From: Thunnus maccoyii
Lineage: Eukaryota > Chordata > Actinopteri > Scombriformes > Scombridae
DNA length: 64,000 bases
Assembly: GCF_910596095.1 (NCBI RefSeq)
Contig: NC_056540.1
Coordinates: 15,774,501-15,838,500 of the forward strand
Direction of reading: 5' to 3'
Below the pieces are notes generated by a model, which saw nothing but the letters and a program-made list of their open reading frames with translations, ran no database searches and was not told the DNA's origin. Both the position numbers and the translations under genes were made by a program. Positions 22,271 to 33,825 of this stretch are shown here, one piece after another (position 1 is the first letter of the stretch; every line of letters begins with the position of its first letter).

Positions 22271-24249
22271 AACAGATGGATAGCAACAAAGACAGAGAAT
22301 CATTATGATCTTAAGACAGAGCACATGTATGGGTTACATCATTGTCACTTCTGTTATTGAATGATAACCTGTGGAAATCTGGTAAACAACTGAATACAGC
22401 TACAGGTAGGAAAACATGCCCAGGCACGCAACCGTAATGTATAAACATCATTTCACCTGTTCATTCACACACACATACACACACACACATCAAATAATGC
22501 TGCAGTTATCATCAGCACCTTTTTTGCGAAACATGGAAAACACAAACACAGCAGATTTTAAAGCACGACAAGTTCTTGGGAAAAGACAGAGACAGGATTT
22601 TGGAGAGAGCAGAATCCCTGGGCAGTGCACTTTGTTCATGTGGGACCCCTATCTGCTCTCCTCTCCCTGGGTGATTGTCGTGTTGTCCCTCTGTCACCGA
22701 GCTAGACAACCACAACAACCTGTTTGTGCTGAATCTGCGCTCACGCTCCAGGCCTGAGTCTCAGACACAAACACGGTATCAACAGGTACAACCTACCTGC
22801 ACCGACTCATCCTAATTATGTTTTCCTTTTAATTGATGGACTACACTGTCCTCTAGGCTGAAGTGAATGTTTTGAACTCCTGGGCTTGTCAAACAAATCA
22901 GAAATATAGATCCCAAGCTAAAAGGCTGACACTTTGGAGACACAGCTTTTCACGAGACAGCTACAAATTGCGCTTTGAGCCACAGAAGCTGAAAATCACA
23001 GCAAATGTGTTGCATGACTCAGAGGATGAATTACACATCCTCACACAACCACAAAAAACTGACAAGGAGTGATAAGAAAACAGCATTTCAACTCCCGATT
23101 GTCCTCACTTATTTGCTTTTTCAAGTCAGAGGTGCAGACAAACTGGATCACCTAGACAGAGACTCCCCCCCCCCCCATCCCCTCACAAATGCAGGTCTCT
23201 CCAGTTGTTAAACAAAGTGGGGCGAAGAGAGGAGAGAGTGGAGCGGTGAGGAGAAGGATGGTTATTAGAGGGAGAAAGCGAGGAGAATGACACAGCAGTT
23301 TGCAGGACAGTGGGCACCAGTCAACACACAGAGGAAGTCAAACTGTTGTCCTCAATAAATCTGTTGTTCCCCCTCCGACAGCAGAGGTCATTCACGAGAT
23401 GCACAAGATTTCAGCAGCTGGTCACGGGGTGCAGCAACACGTATTCTCGTAAAAACAATTATATCTCATTAAACTCATCTTTTTGCTGCTCTTGCTTCTG
23501 TGTGCTTATTACGGCCTCAACACTGCATCACAAGAGCGCTGTGTTGCCTCTTGTGATGATATAAAATCTGAGATCACAGCAGGAGAAGAAAGAAAACAAC
23601 CAGTGATCATGTGCTCCCCATATGACTACCAAGGACGAGTCAAAATTAGTTGTACAATGTTCCCTCTCTATTTTAGGAGCAAGGTGCCAAAACAGGGTCC
23701 TTATCTGCTCTAGTGTGTTTATACTGTCTGCTCACCTTGTATACAGTATGACAGAGAAGACTGTTTCACACTATCTGAAGGTCAACTGAAATGAAAGACC
23801 ATATTCTTATCACATCAGTAAAATGCTTTAAGGATTCATCATCAAGTAATTTCCAGATATTGACAGATATCTTGGCTTGTCAAGAGGAAAACTACCCATA
23901 AGCAACTTAAAGGGTATTCCGTGTAATGGCAGGCCCATTCCCTCAACTCTAAACTGCACCCACTGCTCCATAAATGAAATGCAACAGATGAAAGCACAAG
24001 CTGTGGAGAAAATGAACTTGAAAAAGTCAATGATGTCATGGGTGGAGTATCTTAGCCCCTCGTTTCTTGCTGCCTTCTTCCTCATAAACTCCCTCGCTGC
24101 TGGCCTACATCAAAAAGCAGCTTTAATCATCTTCAGATCTACCTTCTCGCCGAGGATTCATAGGTGGAGTTGCCGATATTGCGGAAGCAAAGCTGTCGAT
24201 ATGTGAACAGACGCAGTAAATCCTCAGCATCCAGCAGCTACCCCTCTCT
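21801..24249. other. non-coding: apbb2 5' intron
   Basis: Lies between the putative promoter and the first coding exon. It holds a CA run at 22230-22266 and a C run at 23165-23176, and no recognisable exon, apart from possible untranslated exons that cannot be seen by eye. Confidence 0.5.
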
Positions 24250-24680
24250 CTCTTGCTCTGTGTGTGTGTGTGTGTGTGTATGTCTCTTTACAGCCCCATC
24301 ACCACCGCCGCACTGGGAGGGGAGCGCATCCCATCGAGAGCATCTATTTACATCCACTCACCACTTCGGTCAGCCTCCGGGCTTCAGCGCCTCCGCTCCC
24401 ACGACGACACGGTAGTGAGGCAGGGCCGAGGTGACAGCCGCTTTTTAAGTGCCAGTCCGCCCGTAGCTGCAGCCGGCCACCCGTATTGGATCACATCACA
24501 TCATCTGCCCTCCCAGCCCCGGCACGGTGCTCGCTGGCGGCCAAGCTGCGCTTTCTCTCTGCGCCAGAGGATCCCGGAGCGGCGCGGCGCTGTGGAGCGC
24601 TCAACCCAGCCAGCCAATCAGAACCGCGGACGCAAAGACGCTTGGTGCACGGAGGAGACGCAACCATAATAAATCTACCG
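24250..24680 (-). promoter_or_regulatory. apbb2: putative apbb2 promoter / non-coding first exon region
   Basis: A short GC- and CpG-enriched stretch in AT-rich surroundings, about 3.3 kb upstream of the apbb2 coding start, with a CCAAT box at 24614-24618 and several GC clusters. It is the best candidate for the apbb2 transcription start. The untranslated exon boundary cannot be fixed from sequence alone. The dele1 3' end lies just to the right. Confidence 0.45.
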
Positions 24681-25091
24681 GTGTTATTTTGCATCTCAGG
24701 TAATGAAATCACACATCATCGGAGTCTTACGTCATCCAGTAGTCTGAAGAAATGTGAATGGTTTCCAGTCCTACACCGGCCTGATCATCTCTGAAATACA
24801 CAGGCAGCCTCGGTTGTGTTTAATTAGCCTAAATATTGTGTGTTGACTGACTCCAAGTGGTCCTAAAACTAATGTTACCATCTGAGAAGTTATTTCCACA
24901 TAGAGGATGGTAAGTCCACTCTTATGCTTCATTAAAATCATACCACTAAGTTATGATAATTACAGACAAACCCATGTAGCTACATTATAGCACTCTCTGC
25001 TCCTTGAAATACATTTGTTGCACATAAAATTAATTTTAATGTTAATCACAAAGCAACCAGACAGCCAAAAAACACCTTTTTAGTATTCTTT

Positions 25092-25201
25092 TTTATTTTA
25101 CTAAGCATGTGCGTACAGTGCAAACAATAGAAAATCCTCCTCACAGTGCATCATAATTCACTTTGGCATTTTGACAGATAACTGGTTCCAAAACATTTAT
25201 T
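25092..25201 (-). terminator. dele1: candidate dele1 polyadenylation signals
   Basis: Two minus-strand AATAAA hexamers (plus TTTATT at 25196-25201 and 25092-25097) lie about 570-680 bp below the dele1 stop codon in an AT-rich, gene-free stretch. Which one is used is not known. Confidence 0.4.
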
Positions 25202-25772
25202 AACTTCCCTTTTTTTTGCTTCTGACATTATTCATTTTGAAACATAAATCAATACTACGTCCATTCAGACTCTGTATTACTGAAGGTTATCTTTAAAATA
25301 TGACACATATGTAAAGCACTTTGTCAGTTTCAGCTGTGCGTATCAGGCGATACAGTTTGCAGGAGACAAAACTTTTTTTTTTTACATGATAAATCCCACA
25401 TTTCCACATAAGTGGAGAGCAACAAGTCACTATCTGAGACCCACCAAAAGGCACCTAGATCACATTTTCTTATCCACAGGAGAAGTTATAAGGGAGCTTA
25501 TAAGAGAAAACACTACACTGTATATAAACAAATACAAGAAAAACTTTTATATCTTTCACAACTTGGTGCTCAACAGCTCTTTCAGACTTATAAAAAACCT
25601 CAAATTAATACTTATATAATAAAACATTCACATGAAGTATAAAATCTATTCGGTCTAATCCAGACATCACAATATGAACACTCCTTACACACTTTGACCT
25701 TTCTCCGCTGGTGACGATACATTCACACTGTGAAATACATTCCTCAGTTTGGCCTGCACTGCCTCGGATTAA

Positions 25773-26023
25773 CTATCCAACCCCCACGGTCCACCGGCAG
25801 TTTCCTCCCTCTGTGCTGTGGGGATGGAGGTGAAGAGGTGAGGAGGACGGAGGGACACGCAGGCTCCCGGTGCTCTGGGAGTGATGCAGGAGGGAAAGGG
25901 TGATGGGGTGACTGGCGGAGGAAGGGACACGACCGGCCATTGAAGAGAGGGGCTGCTGGAGGCGAAGGTCGGACACAGAGAAACACGGAGCTGAACGGAT
26001 GGAGCGCAACACAGCGTCTTCAG
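25773..26023 (-). CDS. dele1: dele1 last exon and stop
   Basis: The acceptor CTCCAG ends above 26023. The exon encodes a Ser/Pro/His-rich tail with SSMAGRVPSSASHPITLSLL and ends WTVGVG, then TAG at 25775-25773. Human DELE1 also has a Ser-rich tail that ends in a short hydrophobic Gly-containing motif. Candidate polyadenylation signals on the minus strand lie at 25201-25196 and 25097-25092. Confidence 0.88.
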
Positions 26024-29000
26024 CTGGAGAAGGACGAGGACACAGAAGAGAAATCAGCTACTCATTCTCACAGATATCATGACTTCTATCTTGGCTCATT
26101 AAAAGCGAATCACAATGCAGTGTCATCGCTAACAAACGAACAAAACAATGACTAATACGGATGCCTGTCATTCTGACAGATCGTGTGTGTGTGCTTACCC
26201 TTCCTGTCTGTCTCGTTAGGAGGCATCAGTAAGATCTTAGCCTGCTTGTTCCCTGCTTTAGCTGCTCGTTTGTAGAATTCAATCGCCGTCCTCAGATTCT
26301 GCTGAACCCCGAAGCCGCTCTCGTAACATTGACCCAAGAATAGCAGAGCGGTGCCGTCCTAAACGCAAGAGGAAAATATACACATAATTTAGGCAATTTA
26401 AATCTTCCTAAACAATTTTCTAAATCTACATACAGGCAACCTTGTCACATTATACATGTATACATGTATATATCTTTATTTCTCAACTCACTCCTCTCTA
26501 TCTTTCTCTTCTCTTTCTCCTTTTTTACAATTGTAAATATTTACTAAGTACTCTAATTGGAACTGGAGCCAAAATTTTTCGAAGCCAAATTGAGGAAGCC
26601 ACATTTCACTGCCTTCACTGTTGCCACCTGCTGTGTTGTTTTGCATGTGACAATAAAAGCTCTTGAATCTCATGAATCTCGACAGCAGGATCCTCATTAT
26701 ACACACAATACAAGGATGACATAGGATGGATAGCGGACAACATGTCACTGCTGTAGCATTCACTGGGACACTCAGTAAGACTGTATCTGTAAAATGATTG
26801 GTAAGGACCAGACTAACTTACAGTGTTACACCAGCACAGATGCAGCCACAAGGAGAAACTTAAAAGCAAGCAAGTGAATATCAAACAGCAGAAGGTTTCC
26901 TAAAGCAGCCTTGTTTGAGATGGTACACTGGCAGGGAAGGTGAAATCTCAGAGATAAAGCCATTAATAAAACTCCAGAAGCATCTAGAAAGGCACTCACT
27001 CTGCTCTCTGCTGCCATCTGCAGGTACCGGACTGACTTGCGCCCGTCTCTCACCGGCTCCTGAGAGTAGACAGAGGCCAGACAGACCTGAGCCTGAAGGA
27101 GAGAAATGGAGAGTTGTTTTGGTTCAGTGAAGCAACATCAGCGTATTATTTATTATTATTTATTAAAGCATTGTTTCAATGTAATTCAACTACCACTAAT
27201 CCTTTTTACGTATTCAAATCATGTTGTCATTCTGCAACTTTTTAAATACAATTTTATTAAAGCTCTTGGGTTTTTTTCATTTCCTTCCAATCCTAAATGG
27301 CACAAAGCAAAACCTTGAATATCTCTTTCACATAGTTCCTGGTAACTTACTGGGATAACCCTTCAGGCACCACTAGTGATTTAATTTCACTATTCACACA
27401 TGCAGCTATATGCGCCTTTTCACACACGCCATGGTGATGCTGGAATAGACGGGGCAAGGGACACGGATGCCAACCTGCTCTGTGCAGACTGAGAGGAACT
27501 CCCTTATTTCTGAAGCTGGCCAGTTTCCAGCTGTTCTTGCAAAAAGGAGCTTGTTTGCAAACAAAAGAACTTGTATTGCTTGTTCGTTCAGAAATCACCC
27601 ACCAAAGCATTGGCAAGGCAACCGTAAACAAGTCACTGATTCAAATACATCATCAGCAGAGTCTTGCGATTGGTTTGCTCGTCCCAAGTGAAAGTATCTT
27701 TCGTCATACAGACGGTAACCCTCAACTGTTTTCAGTAACAACACAGCAGTATTGGCATTTTCCCTGGAATGTTACTAGGTCTTAAAATTGGAAATTGGCG
27801 CTACAGATTTCCCTGAATATCGATCCCTGCCCCCATTCACACGACCCCATGCAGGAAATGTTCCTGAACATTTCAGGGATAGACTGTATGTGTGAAAGAG
27901 GCTCTCGTAACTTGCTACAGTGAATGCAAGAAAGCTGTGTTCAGCCATGTTGCATCAAAATGCTGCTGTCAGACTATAATTCTGAGCATAGGGATGGTTT
28001 CACTCCTGTTGAGACGCGACAGGAAAAGGCTTCTTACTTTTTCTCTCCAAATGAAAACTTAAAATGAATAGTTAACATTCTTTGTGGTTACATTAGGAAC
28101 CGCCTTTTGTCCATGAACTTCTTCAAGCAAACAGAGTAAAGTGAGATACTTCTGCCAGGTTTTATTCTCTAAAACTAAATGGAAAAGAAATCCTCACATT
28201 GTATTTTCACTTTTAAGTAAATCTTCTACTAAATCTTTTTAATGAGATATACAAAACGATATATTTCAAAATATTCACTTAAATGAATAAGCTGAAGTAC
28301 ATCGTAATATCTGATAACATGACAATTGTATTGTGATAAACACACTGCTGGAAAAAAGATATATAGATACAGTATGCATTTATGTATTTGCTCTAAAATT
28401 GTAAACACATGCTATGACAGAATTTCGGAGACATTAAAAGATGTTGTTATGATTTCTACCTTAGTGAGCCCAGCTGCAGAAGCCTGTTCCAGCAGGTTGA
28501 TAGCCGTGTTCAGCTCTTCTACACTCTGGTGGTCCCTGCTGGTCAGGAGCAGCTTTGCATAGCGATACTGAGCCTGTCTGTGACCCCCTGCTGCTGCCTG
28601 ATTGTAGTAATACAGAGCCTTAAAGAGAAAATACAGGGGAGGTTACAAGAAAAAATTTAAATTTACTGAAGTCAAGTGGAAATGACCAGCAAATAAATTC
28701 ACAATGGTTATCTTTTAATATACATGAAGTGTGAGAATGATGAGGTTGTGCGCGCGCTGTGGCTGGTCTCACCTTCTCCTTGTCCTTGCTGACTCCCCTG
28801 CCCTTCTCGTAGCACACGCCTGTGTTAAATTGGGCCTTACAGTAACCCTGCTGAGCTGCAGCCAGAAAACAGGTGAAAGCTTCATCGTATTTCTCCCTCT
28901 TGGCACTTTCTAGACCTGCCGTAAAACAGAGAGATGAAGCTTTTAGCTATACACAGAAGAAACATACTGCAAAAACCTGCAGAGTAACAAGTGAGAACAC

Positions 29001-32000
29001 ATGACATTTGGTTTGTTAAAAAAAAGGATCGTCTTGGTTGGGAATGACTTTGAAAATGATGTGGTGCGTGACTGTGTCGAGTTGTTTTGGATTAAATAAT
29101 TACCGATAATGTTTAAGACAACAGGAACACTGGTGTCTCCCACATGTCTGAGGTTCAGTGCTGCTCCAGCCAGCCTCTCCTCATCCGACAACATGTCCTG
29201 GAAACACAGAGGAGAACAAAAATAACAATCAAGATCTGATGAAAAGACAAAAAAAAATCCAGCTTTAATAACCTCCAAACCAAATAGAGGAGGCACACTG
29301 TCACCTGGTCATTAGCATCTTTGGTCTCAGTGTTGTCTTTGTTGGCGTCATTCTGCAGAGGACAGGATGCTGACAGCAATGATTCTTCTGTGGGTCAGGA
29401 CAGGAAAAAGCATGAAAATGTCAAAAAAGTGAACGTATTTTCAAAATAATATAGTCTTAATGTGATCTTTAACCTCTAACCCCGGGATTCCACCGGGCGA
29501 GTGCGCCGCGTTCCAGCTCCGACACAATTTTGCTCCGTCCTACGCACAGCACCCTATTCCACCAGAAGTGGAGCGTCTTCACTGTGGGGAAGCATTCTGC
29601 CGTTTAAAGTCAGTTGCACTCCTACTACAGTAATTACAGCAGCCCAGTCAAAGCTAATTAAGTCCCTTAAGGCTACCGTAATTACTGCAGTAGCAGGGCA
29701 ACTAAACTGCCCAATTTTGTTAACTTGCTCAGCTTTCGTTGATTTGGTCATTTTCCTTGATTTTTGTACTTCTACTATGGTTAAGTAGGCTATGAAGTTA
29801 AATGGTTTCTTTATTCATCTGTTTTAATTGCGTTTATTGTTGATATACGACCAGGAGTCTGCACGGGGTGTTTTATTTTTAAAATTGACCGGATTCTCAA
29901 TGCTGTTTATGTGTCTGACTTCCTGCCCAGCTCGATCTGCTCTGTGCTGCTTGACGCGGCGTCCGTACAAAATAGACGAGGCATCTATCTTTAGCGCAGT
30001 GGAGCGGATAGCCGCTTCTGGGATGTTTCTGAAACGCACCGCAGTGTGCCCGGTGGAATCGGATACCTTGACTAGAGTGGCCGCGATCAGCTCTGGCAGC
30101 CACGTCAGAGCCGGAATGCGGCGCACACGCGCCCGGTGGAATTTAGGGGTGATGACCACAGAGGACTGAACAAACCAGGTATAGATGAATCCTGGATCAG
30201 GAGTTCCCTCTGGTGGTCTGAGATGACAAAGTCAGCAGTCTGATGTTCCTGCTGACTGCTGCTTTGAGGACTGGCATCACCTCCACTACTGCTGCTACTG
30301 CTGCTGCTAATGCTGCTGCTGCTGCTGCTGCTGCTGCTACTGGTCTGAGACAAGGACTGATCTTGATTCTGGTTTTTGGGCACCCCCTGCAGACACAACA
30401 CACTCCTTCCTCTGGGCAGAACATCTCGCCTAGATACTGGAGAACCCAAAAAGAAACACCAAAATGAGAGATTAGAAGGATTTAGTAGCTGAGATTAATA
30501 ATAATCAGTTAAAATGAACCGTCAGTTGGTCTGTTGTATTGTTACAAACATGTAATAAGGACTCACAGATCTCCAGCAGGATGCGGTAGCCACACTTCTG
30601 CAAAGTGGAGGGTGCTGTTAGGGATCCAGGGGTCGGACTGGGCTCAGTGCCTGAGGAGAACTGGGAGTGGATCCTCCTGCAGATCTGCATGAACAGAGCC
30701 GCTGCTGCACCCTGTGGATTATCAACAGCGTCACTGTCACCACTGATATGGAAACATGTTACTCTTAGTGCCAACATGCTGTACAGCAGCAACCATGTAG
30801 CATAAAGAGCCAACAGTCAGCAGGTGGAGGGTTACAAGGAGAAACATAGAAGATTGGATTGGACCAGCAGACTGCTTGCTTTACTAAATGAAAAAAAAAC
30901 AACCTGTACATTTTAGCCTTGAGGTCAAACTTTTTGCAAAAAGCAGTTATCAGGTGACACCACTGAGTGGCGCTGAAGGAATGAATCAGCTGGTTGCAGA
31001 TTGAAAAGTGTGAAGAAGCGACAATGAACAATATCCTGTTATAAATGTGAGCTCATATTTTGGCTCCAGGCCACATCTGCCTTGCTGCATGGCTGCATCT
31101 ACTTTTACTTTCTTTTTTTGGTAACATAAAATTCTTCAAGTTAACTATGTGATTCATGTGAATATTGAATATTTTCTTTGTGTCATGAGGGTTTCAGTTG
31201 TTTGTGATCACTACTAATTACTCTAAATCTGTTTAGAGAAATCTGAAAGTTGTCAAATAAAGGAGGACTGGACAGCATGTATTATTTATATAATCAGACC
31301 AGACTGTTTAAACTCTCATTGATGAGGATCCTGACATCCTTCTGTTGGGATTATCACATATACAATAAATCTCTCATCACAAACTGCGATGAACAGATGA
31401 CGTCCAAACAGTCAAGTCCTCATACACAGGCTGACTGTGTCTACTGAGTCTGCAAAGTCATAATAATGGTAAAATGGTACGTCTCCTGGTTTGAGAATTT
31501 GTGAACAAGACATACCCATCCCACAGCATCCAGCGCTGTGTAACGTGGGAGCTCAGTGTAGCCGTACTGAAAGGTCCTCTGTTTCTTCCTCCTCTCTCCA
31601 TCTTCCTCTTTCTGAGAGCTGAGAGAAAAACAACACAAAACAAAGCCCAACAATTATATGTTTGCTTTTTTCTTTTTTTTTTATTTTGTATCAAGACATC
31701 ATATAAATACTCTGTGTAAGACAAATGGCTTGGTTTCTGTTTCCTCAACTGACCCCGTTCACACACACAGCAGATGCTGCTGAATGATGCAACCAGCTGA
31801 AAGAGTGTCAGCGAGCATGCTGCGAGGAGAAATCAGGTTCAAAGAAGGGCTAAATGAACAAGAAAGAGGTTTGACCTTAATTCAAATGTTCGCTTTACAT
31901 CAGCTGCTAATATGGCCAGAGGTCTGAGAGCAAAGTAGTGTTGAGATCAAAATGATGAAGGCATTTCTTGTCTGTTTCTTTCTTCTTACTTTCTATCTAG

Positions 32001-33433
32001 ACTTTAGCCCTCGGACCTGGACAGAGTCTGGACAGTGTTAATGAGAGGATGGAGGTGTGAAGCTACCTGCTGTCAGAGGGATGTCGAGAGGTGGAGAGGA
32101 CAGTGGAGGTGTTGATGACCTCGTCCTCCACATGGTGGTTCTGGGGCAGTCGCAGGGGGGTATTGGCATGGTATCTATGCAGAACTGGGAAGACAAAAAC
32201 AGCAGAAAGTAATACAGTGAATTGCACGTGACAAGTAAAGCCTCTTAAGAACTGCGCAGCACACAAAACACAGTCTGCAGTTCCTAATAGTAAGTCCTGG
32301 GAAGTTGCCTGAGAAAGTGGTATCAGTTTGTCAGTTGTGTTGAGTTTAAATGTTCAAATGTTCATTTATTATTGGAAACTTTCTTCTTTAAACATGTAAA
32401 AGATATACCATGCAGGATTTGTCGGTTGGTGTTTGTAGATACACAGCATTCAAAGTTGCCTGTGATAACAAAGCTGTGAATCAGATAAATAAAAAAGTTA
32501 TTTTCTGATTGTTTCACTGCGGTTATGTTCTAAAGCACAAAAAATGCGAATGGGTTTTCAGAGGTAGTAGTAAGAACATAATTAATGTGATATTCTATAC
32601 ATTCTGTATCAGGTTTCCAGGTTTCAATACAATAACAATCTTGATAACTGATTAATCATTTAAGTAATTTGTGAAACAAAAATGCTGAAGCATTTGCTGC
32701 TCTAGCTTCTTGAAGGTCAGGGTTTGCTGCTATTCTCTGTGACAGGCTTTATTAACGCGATATTTTTTTTTTCCTAGTATAAAGAAGTCATGACCCGCCC
32801 TACTCTGCCTCTGATTGGCTTACTCTCATAGTCTTACCATAAATCTAACCAACCAACGAAGGCAACGAGTGCTAGCCAATCAGAGACAGAGGCGGGCGGG
32901 TCATGACTTCGCCATCCAACGAAAAATAAACATGGCTCCGCAGACCCAACTTTGACAATTAATTACTGCACTAAAAAGTAGTAGCCCATGCAGATAGTGG
33001 TATAAGATAGATGATAGAAGATTTTGATATTTCATGTTTAATATAACATCGTGGTGGGTTGTAAATGCATATCCGTATATTAGACACTGTAATGTGTGTT
33101 TGTGTGTACTACAGTGTTATAATTAGGCTACACACAGCCTCGAGGAGTTTTTACTAACATGGAAAGGTCCAGAAACCGGTTTTGGCTGCGACCAAAATAA
33201 ACCTCGGTTGTCGACAGAGAGATAATAAAGAGTTTATGTTATTTACATGAATTGATTGCAGCAGCTGTTGTCGGGGGTCTCACAAAACGGCTTTTATGTC
33301 TTTATAAAAACCCACATCTGCTAATAATTAATCTGCATGCAGAGTCAACATAACATAAAGAGGCAGGGAGAGTTTCTCCAGCGTCACTGACATTTTTCTT
33401 ACCTCTTCCAATAAATCCTTGAACTCTCCACAT
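25773..33433 (-). CDS. dele1: DELE1, mitochondrial stress relay protein (complete, 12 coding exons)
   Basis: Exons 33433-33403, 32184-32067, 31618-31516, 30711-30567, 30436-30176, 29387-29305, 29197-29104, 28915-28773, 28618-28460, 27092-27000, 26358-26199 and 26023-25773 join in frame to give 546 residues (human about 515) ending in TVGVG and TAG. Diagnostic features: the MWRVQGFIGR start (human MWRLPGLLGR), the ALDAVGWGAAAALFMQICRR membrane-proximal segment at residues 78-97, a polar Ser-rich region, then Sel1/TPR-like repeats at about 278-460 with the signatures GYCKAQFNTGVCYEKGRGV, GHRQAQYRYAKLL and FLGQCYESGFGVQQNL. In mammals OMA1 cleaves DELE1 under mitochondrial stress, and the cytosolic fragment activates the kinase HRI (EIF2AK1) and the integrated stress response. 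The basic, acid-poor N-terminus here is compatible with mitochondrial import. It is head-to-tail with apbb2 and divergent from the Bicaudal-C gene. The poly-Ser tract and adjacent transposons are described separately. Confidence 0.95.
26199..27092 (-). CDS. dele1: dele1 exons 10-11, last Sel1-like repeats
   Basis: Exon 27092-27000 encodes AQVCLASVYSQEPVRDG and YLQMAAESR. Exon 26358-26199 encodes DGTALLFLGQCYESGFGVQQ and IEFYKRAAKAGNKQAKILL. Both join in phase 0 and match the C-terminal repeats of DELE1. Confidence 0.92.
27347..27905. repeat. possible dispersed element in dele1 intron
   Basis: A stretch between dele1 exons 9 and 10 with repeated phrases about TTCACAC and CCTGAACATTTCAGGGATA and ending GTGTGAAAGAGGC, which resembles a common fish interspersed repeat. 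Boundaries and class are uncertain. Confidence 0.35.
28460..28915 (-). CDS. dele1: dele1 exons 8-9, Sel1-like repeat core
   Basis: Two exons (28915-28773 and 28618-28460). The first carries the Sel1-type signature AAAQQGYCKAQFNTGVCYEK, the second ALYYYNQAAAGGHRQAQYRY. Alternating Ala, Gly and Tyr positions follow the helical hairpin pattern of the family. The exons are separated by a 154-bp intron. Confidence 0.92.
29480..30149. mobile_element. inverted-repeat element filling dele1 intron 5
   Basis: The ends ATTCCACCGGGCGAGTGCGC (left) and, on the other strand, ATTCCACCGGGCGCGTGTGC (right) are inverted repeats extending about 45 bp with mismatches. Inside is a second inverted pair around TAATTACAGCAG / CCGTAATTACTGC. 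GC-rich ends, no transposase. It stops 26 bp from the exon 5 donor. Confidence 0.75.
30176..30436 (-). CDS. dele1: dele1 exon 5 with poly-serine tract
   Basis: A 261-bp exon, phase 1 to phase 1. It encodes VSRRDVLPRGRSV-type sequence, then a long Ser run read from AGC/AGT triplets (plus-strand GCT repeats at about 30281-30343), then QQEHQTADFVISDHQRELL. The tract lies in the region between the membrane-proximal segment and the Sel1-like repeats, which is poorly conserved in the family. Confidence 0.88.
30281..30343. repeat. coding GCT/AGC trinucleotide repeat in dele1
   Basis: Plus-strand GCT triplets with ACT and AAT interruptions. The minus-strand reading frame gives Ser, the other frames Ala or Leu/Cys. 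Confidence 0.9.
32408..32461 (-). repeat. solo end of the 37391 element in dele1 intron 1
   Basis: ATGCAGGATTTGTCGGTTGG and the following GTGTTTGTAG...CAGCATTCAAAGTTG match the right end of the element at 37391-38143 read on the other strand. Confidence 0.65.
32768..32926. mobile_element. foldback MITE, copy 1 (dele1 intron 1)
   Basis: A short element with inverted halves: GTCATGACCCGCCCTACTCT...GATTGGCT on the left and AGCCAATCAGAG...GGCGGGTCATGACTTC on the right. A second copy lies at 33633. Confidence 0.75.
33403..33433 (-). CDS. dele1: dele1 exon 1 (start codon, targeting peptide)
   Basis: ATG at 33433-33431 encodes MWRVQGFIGR and ends G/GTAAGA in phase 1. The next exon supplies VLHRYHANTPLRLPQ. 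The result is a basic N-terminus with no acidic residue in the first 27 positions, as expected of a mitochondrial presequence. Confidence 0.9.
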
Positions 33434-33632
33434 GGTTCGTCTTTTTGTTTCACAGCAGCTTTAACCGACGAGTTATTTCCATTTTAGATTCCTCTGGGGG
33501 GTCGTCTGGCCCCATGAAACAACTGCTGGTGGTCCAGTCAAGCAGGTAGGTTGTTTGTATGTACAACCAGTCACGAGTTGCGTCGGTTGGACGGTCGGAA
33601 GAGGGTCAACTGCCAACCCGGTGGTGATTTTG
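33434..33632 (-). promoter_or_regulatory. dele1: dele1 5' UTR / core promoter region
   Basis: The 200 bp between the dele1 start codon and the upstream MITE. No TATA box. A CGTCTGGCCCC patch lies at 33502-33515 and CACGAGTTGCGTCGG near 33572. The transcription start is not determined. Confidence 0.35.
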
Positions 33633-33825
33633 TTTTCCTAGGATGGCGAAATTATGACCCGCCCTACTCTGCCTCCGATTGGCTTACCCTGATATTCTTA
33701 CCCTAATTCTAACCAATCCCACTCCTCGTGCCTAAATCTAACCAACCCAACCAACGAAGGCATCGAGTAGTAGCCAATCAGAGGCCGAGTAGGGCGGTCC
33801 TGACTTTGCCATCATGGGAAGAAAA
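33633..33825. mobile_element. foldback MITE, copy 2 (just upstream of dele1)
   Basis: Same family as 32768-32926: ATTATGACCCGCCCTACTCT...GATTGGCT on the left and AGCCAATCAGAGGC...GTAGGGCGGTCCTGAC on the right. It starts 200 bp upstream of the dele1 start codon and carries both a CCAAT box and its reverse. Confidence 0.75.

Noticed and set aside
29824..30169. ORFs on both strands in dele1 intron 5
   Set aside because: They fall within the GC-rich ends of the transposon and are not transposase-like.
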